The notes under the pieces are model-generated. The model was not told the origin of the DNA. It made no database searches and saw nothing but the letters and a program-made list of their open reading frames with translations. The position numbers were made by a program, and so were the translations under genes. Below, one piece after another: positions 15,327 to 26,254 of a stretch of DNA of 29,903 bases. This DNA comes from Amoeboradix gromovi. Taxonomy: Eukaryota > Sanchytriomycota > Sanchytriomycetes > Sanchytriales > Sanchytriaceae. Positions within the stretch are counted from its first letter, which is position 1. Each line of letters starts with the position of its first letter. Where the stretch lies: positions 1-29,903 of the forward strand of contig JADGIF010000038.1 of the NCBI GenBank assembly GCA_018985225.1. Reading direction: 5' to 3'.

Positions 15327-17885
15327 ATGAAACTATTCAAAACTCATTTTTTTTCATCAAATCAAGATGCTACAATTGCATTTTATGGTAGGCTGAACTA
15401 TCAAGTACTCAAGTTGAATCCTTTAATGCTCAGGAATGGGGATCATGTAATAGAATTTAGTAGTAGATATCCAGGAATGTGCACTATACAAGGAGATGGA
15501 GAAGTATTGATGGATATGGATGAAAACATAATTAAATATGACAATTCAACGATTTTAAAGGATACAGCAAATGAAATTAAGGATGAGCCTAGCCAAACTA
15601 CTCCAAGACTTTCTAGACCAATTAGTGAAGTACAGAAGAAGATTGCAATACTAACAAGCGGTGGGGATAGTTGTGGTATGAACGCCAGTGTTCGTGCTGT
15701 AGTACGCAGTGCCTACAATATGAATATGATCCCGTATGCCATTTATGATGGTTATCAAGGCATGGTGGAAGGCAATATAAAACAACTGAATTGGACTGAT
15801 GTTCAAGGATGGTTGTCTCTGGGAGGTACAAATATAGGCACTGCTAGGTGTGCTGCATTTCGTGAATATCCTGGTAGACTTGAAGCTGCTTTTCATTTAA
15901 TAAACAATGGCATTGACGCGTTGGTTGTTAATGGTGGAGATGGTTCGTTGACAGGTGCAGACATATTAAGAAACGAATGGTCTCAGATTGTATCTGATTT
16001 GTTGAAATCGAACAGAATAAGTCCGCAGGCAGCTAATAAATATGCAACGTTAAAAATTGTGGGATTAGTGGGTAGTATAGACAATGACATGTGTTTGACT
16101 GACTACACGATTGGTTGCATCAGCGCGTTGCATCGTATCATTGAAAGTATCGATGCAATTCAAACTACAGCAATTAGTCATAAAAGGGCATTTGTTATCG
16201 AGGTCATGGGAAGACATTGTGGATGGTTGGCTTTAATGACGGCCATAGCTGTAAATGCAGACTGGCTATTCATTCCGGAACATCCGGTTTTATATAAATC
16301 TTGGGATGATGCCATGTTTGAGCATTTATCCATCTTAAAAGAAATGAATCAACGCAAACTTATAATCATACTGAGCGAGGGTGCAATTGATAAGGATCTA
16401 AATCCAATTAAAAGCAGTGATGTCCAGCAAGTCATTAGAGATCGTTTATTTTATGATTGCAGGGTGACTGTGCTAGGACATGTGCAGCGTGGTGGTGTTC
16501 CGTGTTTCTTTGACAGATGCTTAGCTACTATCCAAGGCGTGAAAGCTGTTGAAACCATTTTAAATAACACTTATACATCACCACTAATTGGAATCAAGAA
16601 TAACGAGATTACAGTTGAAGATTTAGTGGAGGCAGTTGCTACGACAAAAAAGGTGTCTCATTTTATAGAAATAAAAGACTTTAAGAATGCTATGGATCTC
16701 AGAGATCCTCAGTTTGTGCCCACATTGAAATCGTATTTTAAGTTGAGTGCACCTCGTATAATTAGTGAAGATAAAAAGAATGCTGGCATTAGAATAGGAG
16801 TAATGCATGTTGGTGCTCCTTGTGGTGGTATGAATATGGCTGCAGCTGTTCTATGCAAATACTCGCTGAATAGAGGACATACACCCATAGGGATATTTAA
16901 TGGTTTTCAGGGATTGATGCAAGGAAATTGCAAAGAGTTGGTTTGGACGGATGTCGCAAAGTGGACTATAACTGGTGGTAGCGCCTTGGGAACCAATAGA
17001 TTTATTCCGAAAACTGAAAGCGATTTAGGACTGCTAAGTTATCAACTGCAAAAACACGACATCAATGCATTGCTTATCATAGGTGGCTTTGAAGCATTTA
17101 GTGCTTCTGAGTTGATATTAAAACATCGCAATAATTATCCTTCATTTAACATTCCAATCTCCATTCTGCCTGCAACTGTGAGCAACAACGTGCCCGGTAC
17201 CGATTATTCACTAGGATGCGATACCGCCCTGAATGTGATTGTTGAGTCCTGTGATAGAATAAAACAAAGTGCATCAGCAAGTAGTAAAAGAGTGTTTATT
17301 GTAGAAGTGCAAGGTGGAAATGTTGGATTTTTAGCTACAATGGGAGCACTTGCAGGTGGAGCAACTACATCGTACATTAAAGAAGAAGGGATCAACTTGG
17401 AGATGATTCAAAAAGACATAAAGCATTTGCAGAGATTGTACACAAATGACTTGTTGAATGAAGGCAGAGTCATATTGAGGAACGAAAATGTGAGTGACAC
17501 TTATTCAACAGAAACACTGAGCAATATCATAAGAGAGGAAGCCAATGGACTATTTGATAGCAGAACTGCAATATTAGGACATTTGCAACAAGGAGGGTTG
17601 CCAAGTCCAATGGACCGAATTCGTAGTGCACAATTGGCTACTTTGACAGTCGAATGGTTTGAAATGCACGCTACTAGGAGTACTGTTGATTGGATGCCAA
17701 AAATATACAACAACGATATGAATACGATAGCAGTAATTGGAGGCAGAGGCGATAAGAATGTATTCACACCAGTTCACGAACTATTGGCGAGTGTTGATAT
17801 GAAATCAAGAAAGAGCGAGCATAGCTGGTGGATGAAATATAGACCCCTGATTAAGGAACTGAGTAAGTACGAATATTTTGAATAA
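15327..17885 (+). CDS. PFK1: ATP-dependent 6-phosphofructokinase, fungal double-domain type
   Basis: Protein of 852 residues. A short N-terminal region (1-70) resembles the glyoxalase-like extension of fungal PFKs (ATIAFYGRLNYQVLKLNP). The catalytic half (about 104-475) has SGGDSCGMN (111-119), NGGDGSLTGA (202-211), GSIDND with the likely catalytic Asp252, the MGRHCGW substrate block (294-300), SEGAID (350-355) and GHVQRGG (384-390). The C-terminal half (about 487-850) repeats the fold with altered active-site residues (VGAPCGGMN, IGGFEAFSA, SNNVPGTDYSLG), as expected for the allosteric fructose-2,6-bisphosphate half. It commits fructose-6-phosphate to glycolysis. The family DMCGTD-like stretch reads DMCLTD here. 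No intron is present. The stop overlaps AATAAA. Confidence 0.95.
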   Translation: MKLFKTHFFSSNQDATIAFYGRLNYQVLKLNPLMLRNGDHVIEFSSRYPGMCTIQGDGEVLMDMDENIIKYDNSTILKDTANEIKDEPSQTTPRLSRPISEVQKKIAILTSGGDSCGMNASVRAVVRSAYNMNMIPYAIYDGYQGMVEGNIKQLNWTDVQGWLSLGGTNIGTARCAAFREYPGRLEAAFHLINNGIDALVVNGGDGSLTGADILRNEWSQIVSDLLKSNRISPQAANKYATLKIVGLVGSIDNDMCLTDYTIGCISALHRIIESIDAIQTTAISHKRAFVIEVMGRHCGWLALMTAIAVNADWLFIPEHPVLYKSWDDAMFEHLSILKEMNQRKLIIILSEGAIDKDLNPIKSSDVQQVIRDRLFYDCRVTVLGHVQRGGVPCFFDRCLATIQGVKAVETILNNTYTSPLIGIKNNEITVEDLVEAVATTKKVSHFIEIKDFKNAMDLRDPQFVPTLKSYFKLSAPRIISEDKKNAGIRIGVMHVGAPCGGMNMAAAVLCKYSLNRGHTPIGIFNGFQGLMQGNCKELVWTDVAKWTITGGSALGTNRFIPKTESDLGLLSYQLQKHDINALLIIGGFEAFSASELILKHRNNYPSFNIPISILPATVSNNVPGTDYSLGCDTALNVIVESCDRIKQSASASSKRVFIVEVQGGNVGFLATMGALAGGATTSYIKEEGINLEMIQKDIKHLQRLYTNDLLNEGRVILRNENVSDTYSTETLSNIIREEANGLFDSRTAILGHLQQGGLPSPMDRIRSAQLATLTVEWFEMHATRSTVDWMPKIYNNDMNTIAVIGGRGDKNVFTPVHELLASVDMKSRKSEHSWWMKYRPLIKELSKYEYFE

Positions 17886-17946
17886 AATATCGGTAGCATA
17901 GTAATAAATAAGACTTGAATAAAGAATTAAGATATTGGGGCTCCTG

Positions 17947-20673
17947 CTACTTGTAAGTATTTTCTAAATTGATCTTGAACACAGAAGAAAACGATGCCCA
18001 ACCATATGGATAATGCGCTATTTGATTCAAAGTGTTTCTTAGTAGGTGGGGTTCGGCTTGTAGGGAATATCGCTCTTCGTCACTTGTGCCTCGGTATCCA
18101 ACTTCAAATAACAGGTTACTCCAAATTGACTTGACTGTCGAAGTGTTAATTTGGATGACATCTACGTCGCTTATCTTTCGCTTTAAAATTAGCAAGGCGG
18201 AGCTATTACTCAAAGATTCATCAAGTCCAAAATTGTACATCTTTTTACTTAAACAGTATACCTCCTTAGGAATAACGTTTGTCGCTTTGTACCACTCTAT
18301 CACATCATCTGCCACTCTCAAATGCAAGAAGAATGTGTTTTGATATTTAACAAACTCAGTGTAATAATCAACAACGTCTGTAAAATTCATTAACTGTTCA
18401 ATAGTGCATATTATACCGTATTTGAGAGCTAAACAAACAGGCTTATCGATAGATCTAGTGGTTCTAGAGAAGTTGTCCACAAAATCAGTAATTATTTCAC
18501 CATCATAAAGATCTGGCAACCAAAAGTCTAACGGAGCATCTTGATACGGTTTAAGTTCCTCAGAGTATGAATTAACAATGCTGTAAAACAGATTCTTGAA
18601 GGTTTCAGACACAGCAAAACCATTCTCACCCATTTGACTTTCAAAACTGTATGGTGGTGTATATAAAAATGATGTAGGCGGTGAATTAACATATTCACCA
18701 AGTGAAAAACCTTTTAGATTTGAGAATACCCATATAAGTGAAGCATTGAAGTTTTTAAGAAACTTGACCAAGAACTCATGAGAATTATAACCATTCAACC
18801 GGATAAAACACAACTCCATTGTCATGAGTTCAGCAGTACCGATAGGCCTGAAAATGTCAAATAATGAATAACTGAGTACAGATTGTTTTTTGATACATTC
18901 ATCAGCATGTAGGATTTCACGATTATGGCATGAGGTAGGTTCCAACTCAAGACCTTTAAATTGAAAAACGGCATAACCAAAACCGACTTCAAGCGTTTGA
19001 ACAAAGTAAGACAAATATTCATTTCTGATTAATAAACAGTTGTTTCCCTCAGTCCCAGTGAGTTTTCGCATATAATTTTTGTGAATGTTTTGTTTAAATA
19101 ATTTTGAAAAATTCGAGTACATTGCCGAATCGACATTACGAAGGTCTTCCTCATCCGTTTTCCAAAAGAACTTACTGGATCTTGCTACATCTATCCAGAA
19201 TAATGGCAATCCCAACAGTGGACAAAATATGACATCAAAAACAGCGCAAAATAGACCTAGGAACAAGTTCCATGGCAAAGAAAGAATAATCAAGAAGAGC
19301 TGGAAGCTAACTTTATTTTCAGTATGGTAGCCATGGAGTACATAGGTTCTACTGAATCTTATAATGTTAAGCAGATTATCCAGATACCGCTTAAGTATCT
19401 GGTAGCCAATTGCACATACGAACAAAACAAACGTGCTATATTCCAATTTAATGAATGGCAATGGATAATTTGTGATTGAATTAAACCATAAATACGCTAC
19501 GTAAATCATGCACGCATGTAGCAACGATGAAGGGAGTGTCCATGCTTGTCGTATCAGTTTGGCACCCGCTATGAACAAGAGCAGATATGTAGGTGTGCTT
19601 AAAGCCTCCTTCAAATTTACTGACCAAGTAATTGTAATATAAAATGTTAATACTAAACTGTTTACATTATAAATTAAGTTTGAAATATTTTTTGAAATCA
19701 GCCTTATTGTCTGTGGTGCGTGGCGTTGCACAAACATAAGTATAGAAGGCGATATTACGATTAAATCAAATAGAGCGAACCCCAAAACTACAAGGTTCAT
19801 AACACTAAATATTATTGGTACGGTAAATTGGGACATGATGGTATCACTGATGAGAACACAAGAGCAACTAATTTGAATAAACAGGATTATAGTAGGCGGC
19901 TTTTTCCATACATCTCTTGCTGAAAAACTGTAGTACTGCATTGGATCTGACGCTAAGATTGGAGAAAAAATAGAAATTAATGCTGCCCCAACAGACGAGG
20001 AGGCATAGTATCCAATGCAACAAGAAGTAGCTAAAAGAAGAAATCCTAGAAGAAACTCTCTAAGCAACCTTGTCTTGTTGAAACAGCTAGAACCACCAAG
20101 AATATGAATATGAAATTTCTCCGCTAAGACTAAGGGAATCAGTGTTAGATCAGGAATTAATCTAAAGAAATAAAGGAAAGGCAGAATAACCAGCACTGCC
20201 CTGGGAATATTAAAGCTGTATGTACTAGTTGTGCAAGTCACAATATAGGTTATGCAAGTTATTGCGTGATAAATATTAAAAGAGTACTTATCTACCATCA
20301 GTATTTCCACAGACTCGGTCCCCATTGTAATGCCATGCAAGCCAAAATCAGTCATTTTTCCTAGGCATATAAAGAATCCAAGAGACGCGAATACAGACAG
20401 CTCTGGAGGATTAGTCAAGTTTATATACTCAACTGTAAGAACATTGATTACCATAAATAATGCACCCATCAAGTTAGAGTATTTAGTTTCCAGAAACACG
20501 TCCCCATCAGTATTCTCATGCATCGCCATAAATAAGCGTAGCATTATTATGTTAACAGCCAAGCAAGTCGCCATAACTATTCCTATGAAATATGACTCAT
20601 ACAAATATCCTTGTATAAACGTCGTAAGAAATAAAACCAGAGATATTATAAAATTTCCTAGCAAAAGGTTCAT
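17947..20673 (-). CDS. Pecanex-like multi-pass membrane protein (PCNX4-like)
   Basis: Protein of 908 residues. The first about 510 residues hold some twelve or more hydrophobic membrane segments. The C-terminal part (about 560-905) carries the Pecanex_C signatures: FQFKGLELEPTSCHNREI (relatives have F-Q-x-R-G-L-E-F-x-G-T-x-C-x-x-R-E), SNLLFEVGYRG, and DEERYSLQAEPHLLRN followed by HYPYGWASFSS. The overall length and short C-terminus fit Pecanex-like 4 better than the much longer Pecanex 1-3. The family's biochemical role is poorly defined; the fly gene affects Notch signalling and the endoplasmic reticulum. It is uncommon in Dikarya, which supports an early-diverging host. It is divergently transcribed from the NDR kinase, with 64 bp between the start codons. 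Confidence 0.85.
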   Translation of the reverse strand: MNLLLGNFIISLVLFLTTFIQGYLYESYFIGIVMATCLAVNIIMLRLFMAMHENTDGDVFLETKYSNLMGALFMVINVLTVEYINLTNPPELSVFASLGFFICLGKMTDFGLHGITMGTESVEILMVDKYSFNIYHAITCITYIVTCTTSTYSFNIPRAVLVILPFLYFFRLIPDLTLIPLVLAEKFHIHILGGSSCFNKTRLLREFLLGFLLLATSCCIGYYASSSVGAALISIFSPILASDPMQYYSFSARDVWKKPPTIILFIQISCSCVLISDTIMSQFTVPIIFSVMNLVVLGFALFDLIVISPSILMFVQRHAPQTIRLISKNISNLIYNVNSLVLTFYITITWSVNLKEALSTPTYLLLFIAGAKLIRQAWTLPSSLLHACMIYVAYLWFNSITNYPLPFIKLEYSTFVLFVCAIGYQILKRYLDNLLNIIRFSRTYVLHGYHTENKVSFQLFLIILSLPWNLFLGLFCAVFDVIFCPLLGLPLFWIDVARSSKFFWKTDEEDLRNVDSAMYSNFSKLFKQNIHKNYMRKLTGTEGNNCLLIRNEYLSYFVQTLEVGFGYAVFQFKGLELEPTSCHNREILHADECIKKQSVLSYSLFDIFRPIGTAELMTMELCFIRLNGYNSHEFLVKFLKNFNASLIWVFSNLKGFSLGEYVNSPPTSFLYTPPYSFESQMGENGFAVSETFKNLFYSIVNSYSEELKPYQDAPLDFWLPDLYDGEIITDFVDNFSRTTRSIDKPVCLALKYGIICTIEQLMNFTDVVDYYTEFVKYQNTFFLHLRVADDVIEWYKATNVIPKEVYCLSKKMYNFGLDESLSNSSALLILKRKISDVDVIQINTSTVKSIWSNLLFEVGYRGTSDEERYSLQAEPHLLRNTLNQIAHYPYGWASFSSVFKINLENTYK

Positions 20674-22065
<1,392 letters not shown>

Positions 22066-23332
22066 TATTTAACAATAAATACAATGACAATAAGATGAAT
22101 TAAAAGTCAGGGTCATCACTGCATTCCACAACTTCTTCTGCTTGCGTATCTTATAACTGAATTAAAAGACATTTGTGACCCATTCTGACAAATGTCCTCA
22201 TTTACAAGTGGGAGGAAAACGTAGAAACCACACTAGGACGTAAATATTCATGTCATCAGATACGAAAGTTTATCAGGAATAAGAAGGGGTGTACTGTTAA
22301 GATTGCAGGCCAAAGAAACATATGCAGACGCTGCCTTGTTTGTGAACAAGACGACATTACAATCACCAAGACAGAATATGAAAATCGCTATCATTTGAGA
22401 TTTTGCAGCATATGCTCAGTGCTAATCAGCCAAGCTGTTTTGATAGAGACATTGCAAGTGCAATTTCATATTGAGAAAAAGCTTGATGGCATATTATGAG
22501 TCTTACACATCTTTCCAGGAAGTCCTCCGACTTAGATTAGGAGACATTTTCTGAAATTGAGTCCCGAATGTGGCTGTCTACATCGAAGAACAGTTTGACC
22601 AAGTCACAAAGCGCTTTCTTCAAGCCTCTACACCTTGTAGAAGTCTGAATAGTAAATTCTTCGTTATAACCGACCTTTGTTCCTTTCCTTGACCTATGAT
22701 TGCATTTTTAAACAGCTCTTGAGTGCCATTATGTATTGTATGCTCCTAGCTGGTATTTGGGAATTAAAGTATCCTTGCTGCGATGACTTCGAGCCGTTTT
22801 GCATATATGGAAAAAAGACAACATCCAATTTTTACTCAGTGAACACTAGCAAGAAGAACTATTTAACTGAAAAAAATAGTGTAGGAATCGTATAATCTCT
22901 CTCTTATTGCACAAATACCCTAAAAACAAAGATTTAAAAGATTTAGACTGAGCACAAGGTGATGGATTTGATGTACGGAGAGACAAACTAGGGGAAAATG
23001 TTGGCTATGGATATGAAATTTGATGACATACAAAGAAAAAATATCTGTCAGACGAAAAAAGTGGTCAACTATAGGGTGAAAGTTATCGGGCAATAATAGA
23101 GGTGCTCAGAATATTCCAAATAATGAAGTTGACCTGTTGGTTAGGAAGTACAGCAATTCTCAAATATTTTACTTTATATAATGCGAAAGCTGCCATGAAA
23201 ATGATAGCAAGTTCAAGAGCATTCGGTGATCTTATAGGGCTCCAAGATTACTCTAGTGTACGCAATTTGTAATCGCGGACATTTGCCATGAAATTTATTA
23301 ATGCCAAAAAGTGGCTGCTTTGAATTCCGAGA
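22066..23332. other. 1.27-kb interval without an intact gene
   Basis: It holds the NDR kinase 3' end (AATAAA near 22074), a 9-bp-stem hairpin at 22168-22196 (GACATTTGT/ACAAATGTC) and repeat R2 copy 2 (22177-22502). On the minus strand around 22545-22680 a stop-free stretch contains TRCRGLKKALCDLVKLFFDV, of unknown origin. A 72-codon frame at 22677-22895 (+) is Cys-containing but matches nothing I know. The right end must contain the promoter of the ankyrin/RING gene. Confidence 0.5.
22177..22502 (+). repeat. Diverged repeat R2, copy 2; zinc-ribbon-like remnant
   Basis: The plus strand aligns with the reverse complement of 12368-12672. It reads HSDKCPHLQVGG near the left, RNICRRCLVC in the middle, and YENRYHLRFCSICS followed, after a frame change, by CFDRDIASAISY on the right. 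The Cys pairs followed by D-R-D-x-A resemble a broken Fanzor/TnpB zinc ribbon. One frame stays open without an ATG from about 22184 to 22500. Confidence 0.45.
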
Positions 23333-24673
23333 ATGTCTGTTGAAAAGTGGAATTGGAAAGATTTGATTGAAAAGAACGACGTCAAGGGTTGTAAAGTTAT
23401 GCTTGAGCATGATGAGAAAATGATCAATCAAGAATTTCAGGTGTATTATGCTACCAAAACACGTCCATTCATTTACGCTGCTCAAAAGGATAGGATTGAA
23501 ATAGTAAAATTGCTGCTAGATAAAGGAGTAGATATCAACATTAAGGACGATCATGGCAGAACTGCATTGCATAATGTTATATATGGAGGTTTTACGGAAA
23601 TTGTTAAATTGTTGTTAATCCCAAGAATTAATAAAGCCAAGATTGATATCTCTCTTAAAGATGATTATGGCATGATTCCTTTGCACTTGGCTGTCAAGTA
23701 CAACAAACTAGAAATTGTCAAATTGCTGTTAGCATATATTGATGAGAACTACAACATTGACATCATAATAAACGAAACAAATATAGACGGATATACAGCT
23801 CTTCATTATGCTAGCGATTTGGCTCACATGGAAATTGTTCAATTATTATTAAGCAATTATGCCGATCCCAATATTCAGAACAAAACAGGGCTTGGACCAC
23901 TTGGGTGCACAAACGATGATGATATCGCCGAGCTGCTGATTAAAAAGGGAGCTTCAATCGAGGGATTTATGCGTGATTTCAAATTTGTTGATGAATATGT
24001 GATTTCAAATGAACTAATTGCCACCAGATTTGAGCATGTTATCAATAGAATAGGTAAAAAGAGTGTGTCTAGACCTGTCCAGCAACCAAAGACTATCGCA
24101 AATAAACAACAACCAGCTACTGATTCCTCTGGCACCCATGTTAAATTTGTAGAACTAACTCGTAAACTAAGTGAATATGAATCTAAAATAGCTGATTTAG
24201 TGGTTCAGCGTGATATTAATAGTAACCAGGTTTTGTTATTAAGAAATGAGTTAGGAGAAACAAGATCCCAAAAAGAGGAAAAAATAACTAAACTAGAAAA
24301 GAGAATATCAGACTTAAGCATTGAGAGCCAGCAAAAAGAGATTAAGATCGGGGAACTGCAAAAAAGATTATCGGATTTGACAGCGCCAGCTAGTCATGAG
24401 AGTGCAAAAAATGTGGCACTCACTGCTACACCGGTAACAGATGAGGCAAAGTCAAAGAGGGTTCAAGATTTTATCCAAATATACAGCAAGAATTCAAAAG
24501 AACCAAGTATATCAATTTGCGCAAATCATGTCAAGCAGTATAGTGGAGATTGTGGGCATTTATTTTGTTTGAAATGCATCACAGAATTAAAGAATAATGG
24601 AGGGAAATGCACACAATGCAAGCAGTTTTTTGGACAAGTGAGGAAGATATATGATCGCAAGATTTATGAGTAA
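23333..24673 (+). CDS. Ankyrin-repeat, coiled-coil, RING-finger protein
   Basis: Protein of 446 residues. About six ankyrin repeats span roughly 35-215 (e.g. GRTALHNVIYGGFTEIVKLL, GMIPLHLAVKYNKLEIVKLL, GYTALHYASDLAHMEIVQLL). A polar linker and a coiled coil follow (about 268-350, rich in Lys, Glu and Leu). A compact C-terminal RING has C396-x2-H399-x7-C407-x-H409-x2-C412-x2-C415-x10-C426-x2-C429. All eight zinc ligands are present, with His in the second position instead of the usual Cys. This architecture fits a ubiquitin E3 ligase that recruits substrate through the ankyrin array, with the coiled coil for oligomerisation. I know no orthologue with exactly this order, so the substrate is unknown. 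It is flanked by non-coding and transposon sequence. Confidence 0.85.
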   Translation: MSVEKWNWKDLIEKNDVKGCKVMLEHDEKMINQEFQVYYATKTRPFIYAAQKDRIEIVKLLLDKGVDINIKDDHGRTALHNVIYGGFTEIVKLLLIPRINKAKIDISLKDDYGMIPLHLAVKYNKLEIVKLLLAYIDENYNIDIIINETNIDGYTALHYASDLAHMEIVQLLLSNYADPNIQNKTGLGPLGCTNDDDIAELLIKKGASIEGFMRDFKFVDEYVISNELIATRFEHVINRIGKKSVSRPVQQPKTIANKQQPATDSSGTHVKFVELTRKLSEYESKIADLVVQRDINSNQVLLLRNELGETRSQKEEKITKLEKRISDLSIESQQKEIKIGELQKRLSDLTAPASHESAKNVALTATPVTDEAKSKRVQDFIQIYSKNSKEPSISICANHVKQYSGDCGHLFCLKCITELKNNGGKCTQCKQFFGQVRKIYDRKIYE

Positions 24674-24918
24674 ATTACTTATTATATAGTTCAATACGTT
24701 ACTTAGCTTTACTTAAGGTTGTAATGTCTCTGCATTACTCGCTCTTTTTAGATCTTTGAACTCGCTGATAATCTCGATTGACTCTATAAATACTGCATAG
24801 GGGACTATTCAATTTTATCAGCAGTTATGAAGGTTCTAGTTGTTTAAAGCTACAAATTTAATTTATTATCAAATTTATGAGCTTAGTTTCTGATAATATG
24901 TCGCCAAATTTCCAAAGT

Positions 24919-25355
24919 GGGACATCAAATATAAAAACTGGACTAACTTTCAGTAACAACTTGGAACATTATTTAAGAGGCGAGTGGACATGCAGCTAGT
25001 TGCGGAGTTGACGAGTATAAAAGGAAAATAAATATTCTGTACAGCTATTCTCTTACTCTTTCATCCAATCTTTATTTCAAATAAAATATCACTATTACTC
25101 TGTAAAAACTAGAATAGATAAGAGTAATGATGTTAGTATAACATTACAAAATGGCTCTAGAAAAGAGTACCGTCCAAGAAAATGCACCTTTTGCTTAGAT
25201 GCTGAAAGACCTCATATCTAGTTTTATTTTGAAAAGAGGAATACAATCAATGAAAGAAAATTGGTATAGTAGAAGATCTTTTATTAATGATAGCATTTCC
25301 TCCGTATGGAGCACCTTTAAAAACGAGTTAGTCTAGTTTTTATATTTGGTGTCCC
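24919..25355 (+). mobile_element. TIR element, copy 3 (both ends intact)
   Basis: The 437-bp element is bounded by inverted repeats of about 30 bp. The left end reads GGGACATCAAATATAAAAAC and the right end is its near reverse complement, ending GTCCC. All visible termini in the window have a T before GGG or an A after CCC, so TGGGACA may be the true end. AAAG occurs at both flanks, a possible short target-site duplication. Inside are a TATA box (TATAAAAGG, 25016-25024) and the residual zinc-ribbon-like frame, here broken by a deletion of about 20 bp after RPHI. No transposase is present. It lies 50 bp upstream of the TMEM164-like ATG and may supply that gene's promoter region. Confidence 0.88.
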
Positions 25356-25404
25356 AAAGGTGTATTCCAAACCTCGTTTCGGTTGAAAAATTGATTCTAC
25401 AAAA

Positions 25405-26254
25405 ATGAATTCCTTTTTCGAGAGAGCAGAAATATATTTAAAGAGCTTTGTATCTGAAAATTGGGAGCAGTTTAACGAGGGCGGTTGGTTTTTATCACCT
25501 TCTCAACATGTAATCGAGAATCTGATTTTATTACCAATTCATGTAATTTGTTTGCTTATCGGTTACAAGTTGCTAAAATATAGTGCCACCATTTTCCCAG
25601 TAACATATTTAAAGCATAGCAATAAAACTGAAAAATTTCTAGCTGGACTGCTACTCTCTTCTTGGGGTGTAATGTATTTACATAAGAAATGGAGAGATGC
25701 GCTTCCATACCTTTTGCAGCCCTGTCATATGCTTAGCATTATCAGCGCCATGGTATTTTTTCTACCGAAAAGATGGAAGTTGACTCATGTTACCGCATTA
25801 ATTACTGTCCATTTGCAATGGTAGTCGTTACTCATTTAGGTCAACAGTACTCGCTATAGCTACTCCAGATACCGGGGACCATATTTATCGATTCGAAACT
25901 TTAAATTTTTGGCTAGAACATTATTTACTAGTTGCTGTACCGTTTTTGATCTTAAGAGCTTTCGATTTTACAAAGATATTGAATTGGAGATTATCTTTTG
26001 CTGTATGGGGTTTTTTCATGATGTACCATTATTATGTATTGTTTCCAATAAGTTTAAGTTCTACTGCAAACTTAAATTATATTTTAAAACCACCAAAGGG
26101 ACCTTTAGAGTTGTTTGGCAAATACTACAGGATAGCGATGGGGCTTTTTACTTTAGTACTGACTTTGATTACTGGTAAGCACATTATTCCTCTGCAAACC
26201 AAATTCATACAGCGATTTAAGAAAGAATTGCGAATAAAAGCCAAAATTCAATAA
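25405..26254 (+). CDS. TMEM164-like membrane protein, two exons
   Basis: Exon 1 is 25405-25820 and exon 2 is 25840-26254, giving 276 residues. Unspliced, the frame stops right after HLQW; removing 19 nt gives HLQW-STVLAIATPDTGD. The protein has about six or seven hydrophobic helices. It contains LLQPCHMLS with Cys107 and a later LEHYLL with His166, plus NYILKPPKGPLELFGKYYR near the C-terminus. These resemble TMEM164 (about 297 residues in human), reported to act as an acyltransferase in ether-phospholipid synthesis with catalytic Cys and His. Equating Cys107/His166 with that pair is inference. TMEM164-type proteins are rare in Dikarya. The stop overlaps AATAAA, and a TIR element ends 49 bp before the ATG. 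Confidence 0.75.
25821..25839 (+). other. 19-nt spliceosomal intron
   Basis: GTAGTCGTTACTCATTTAG interrupts a Trp codon (TG|G). Its removal joins two long frames in phase and gives family-like sequence across the junction. It has a GT start, an AG end and an internal GTTAC that may be the branch site. Confidence 0.85.
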
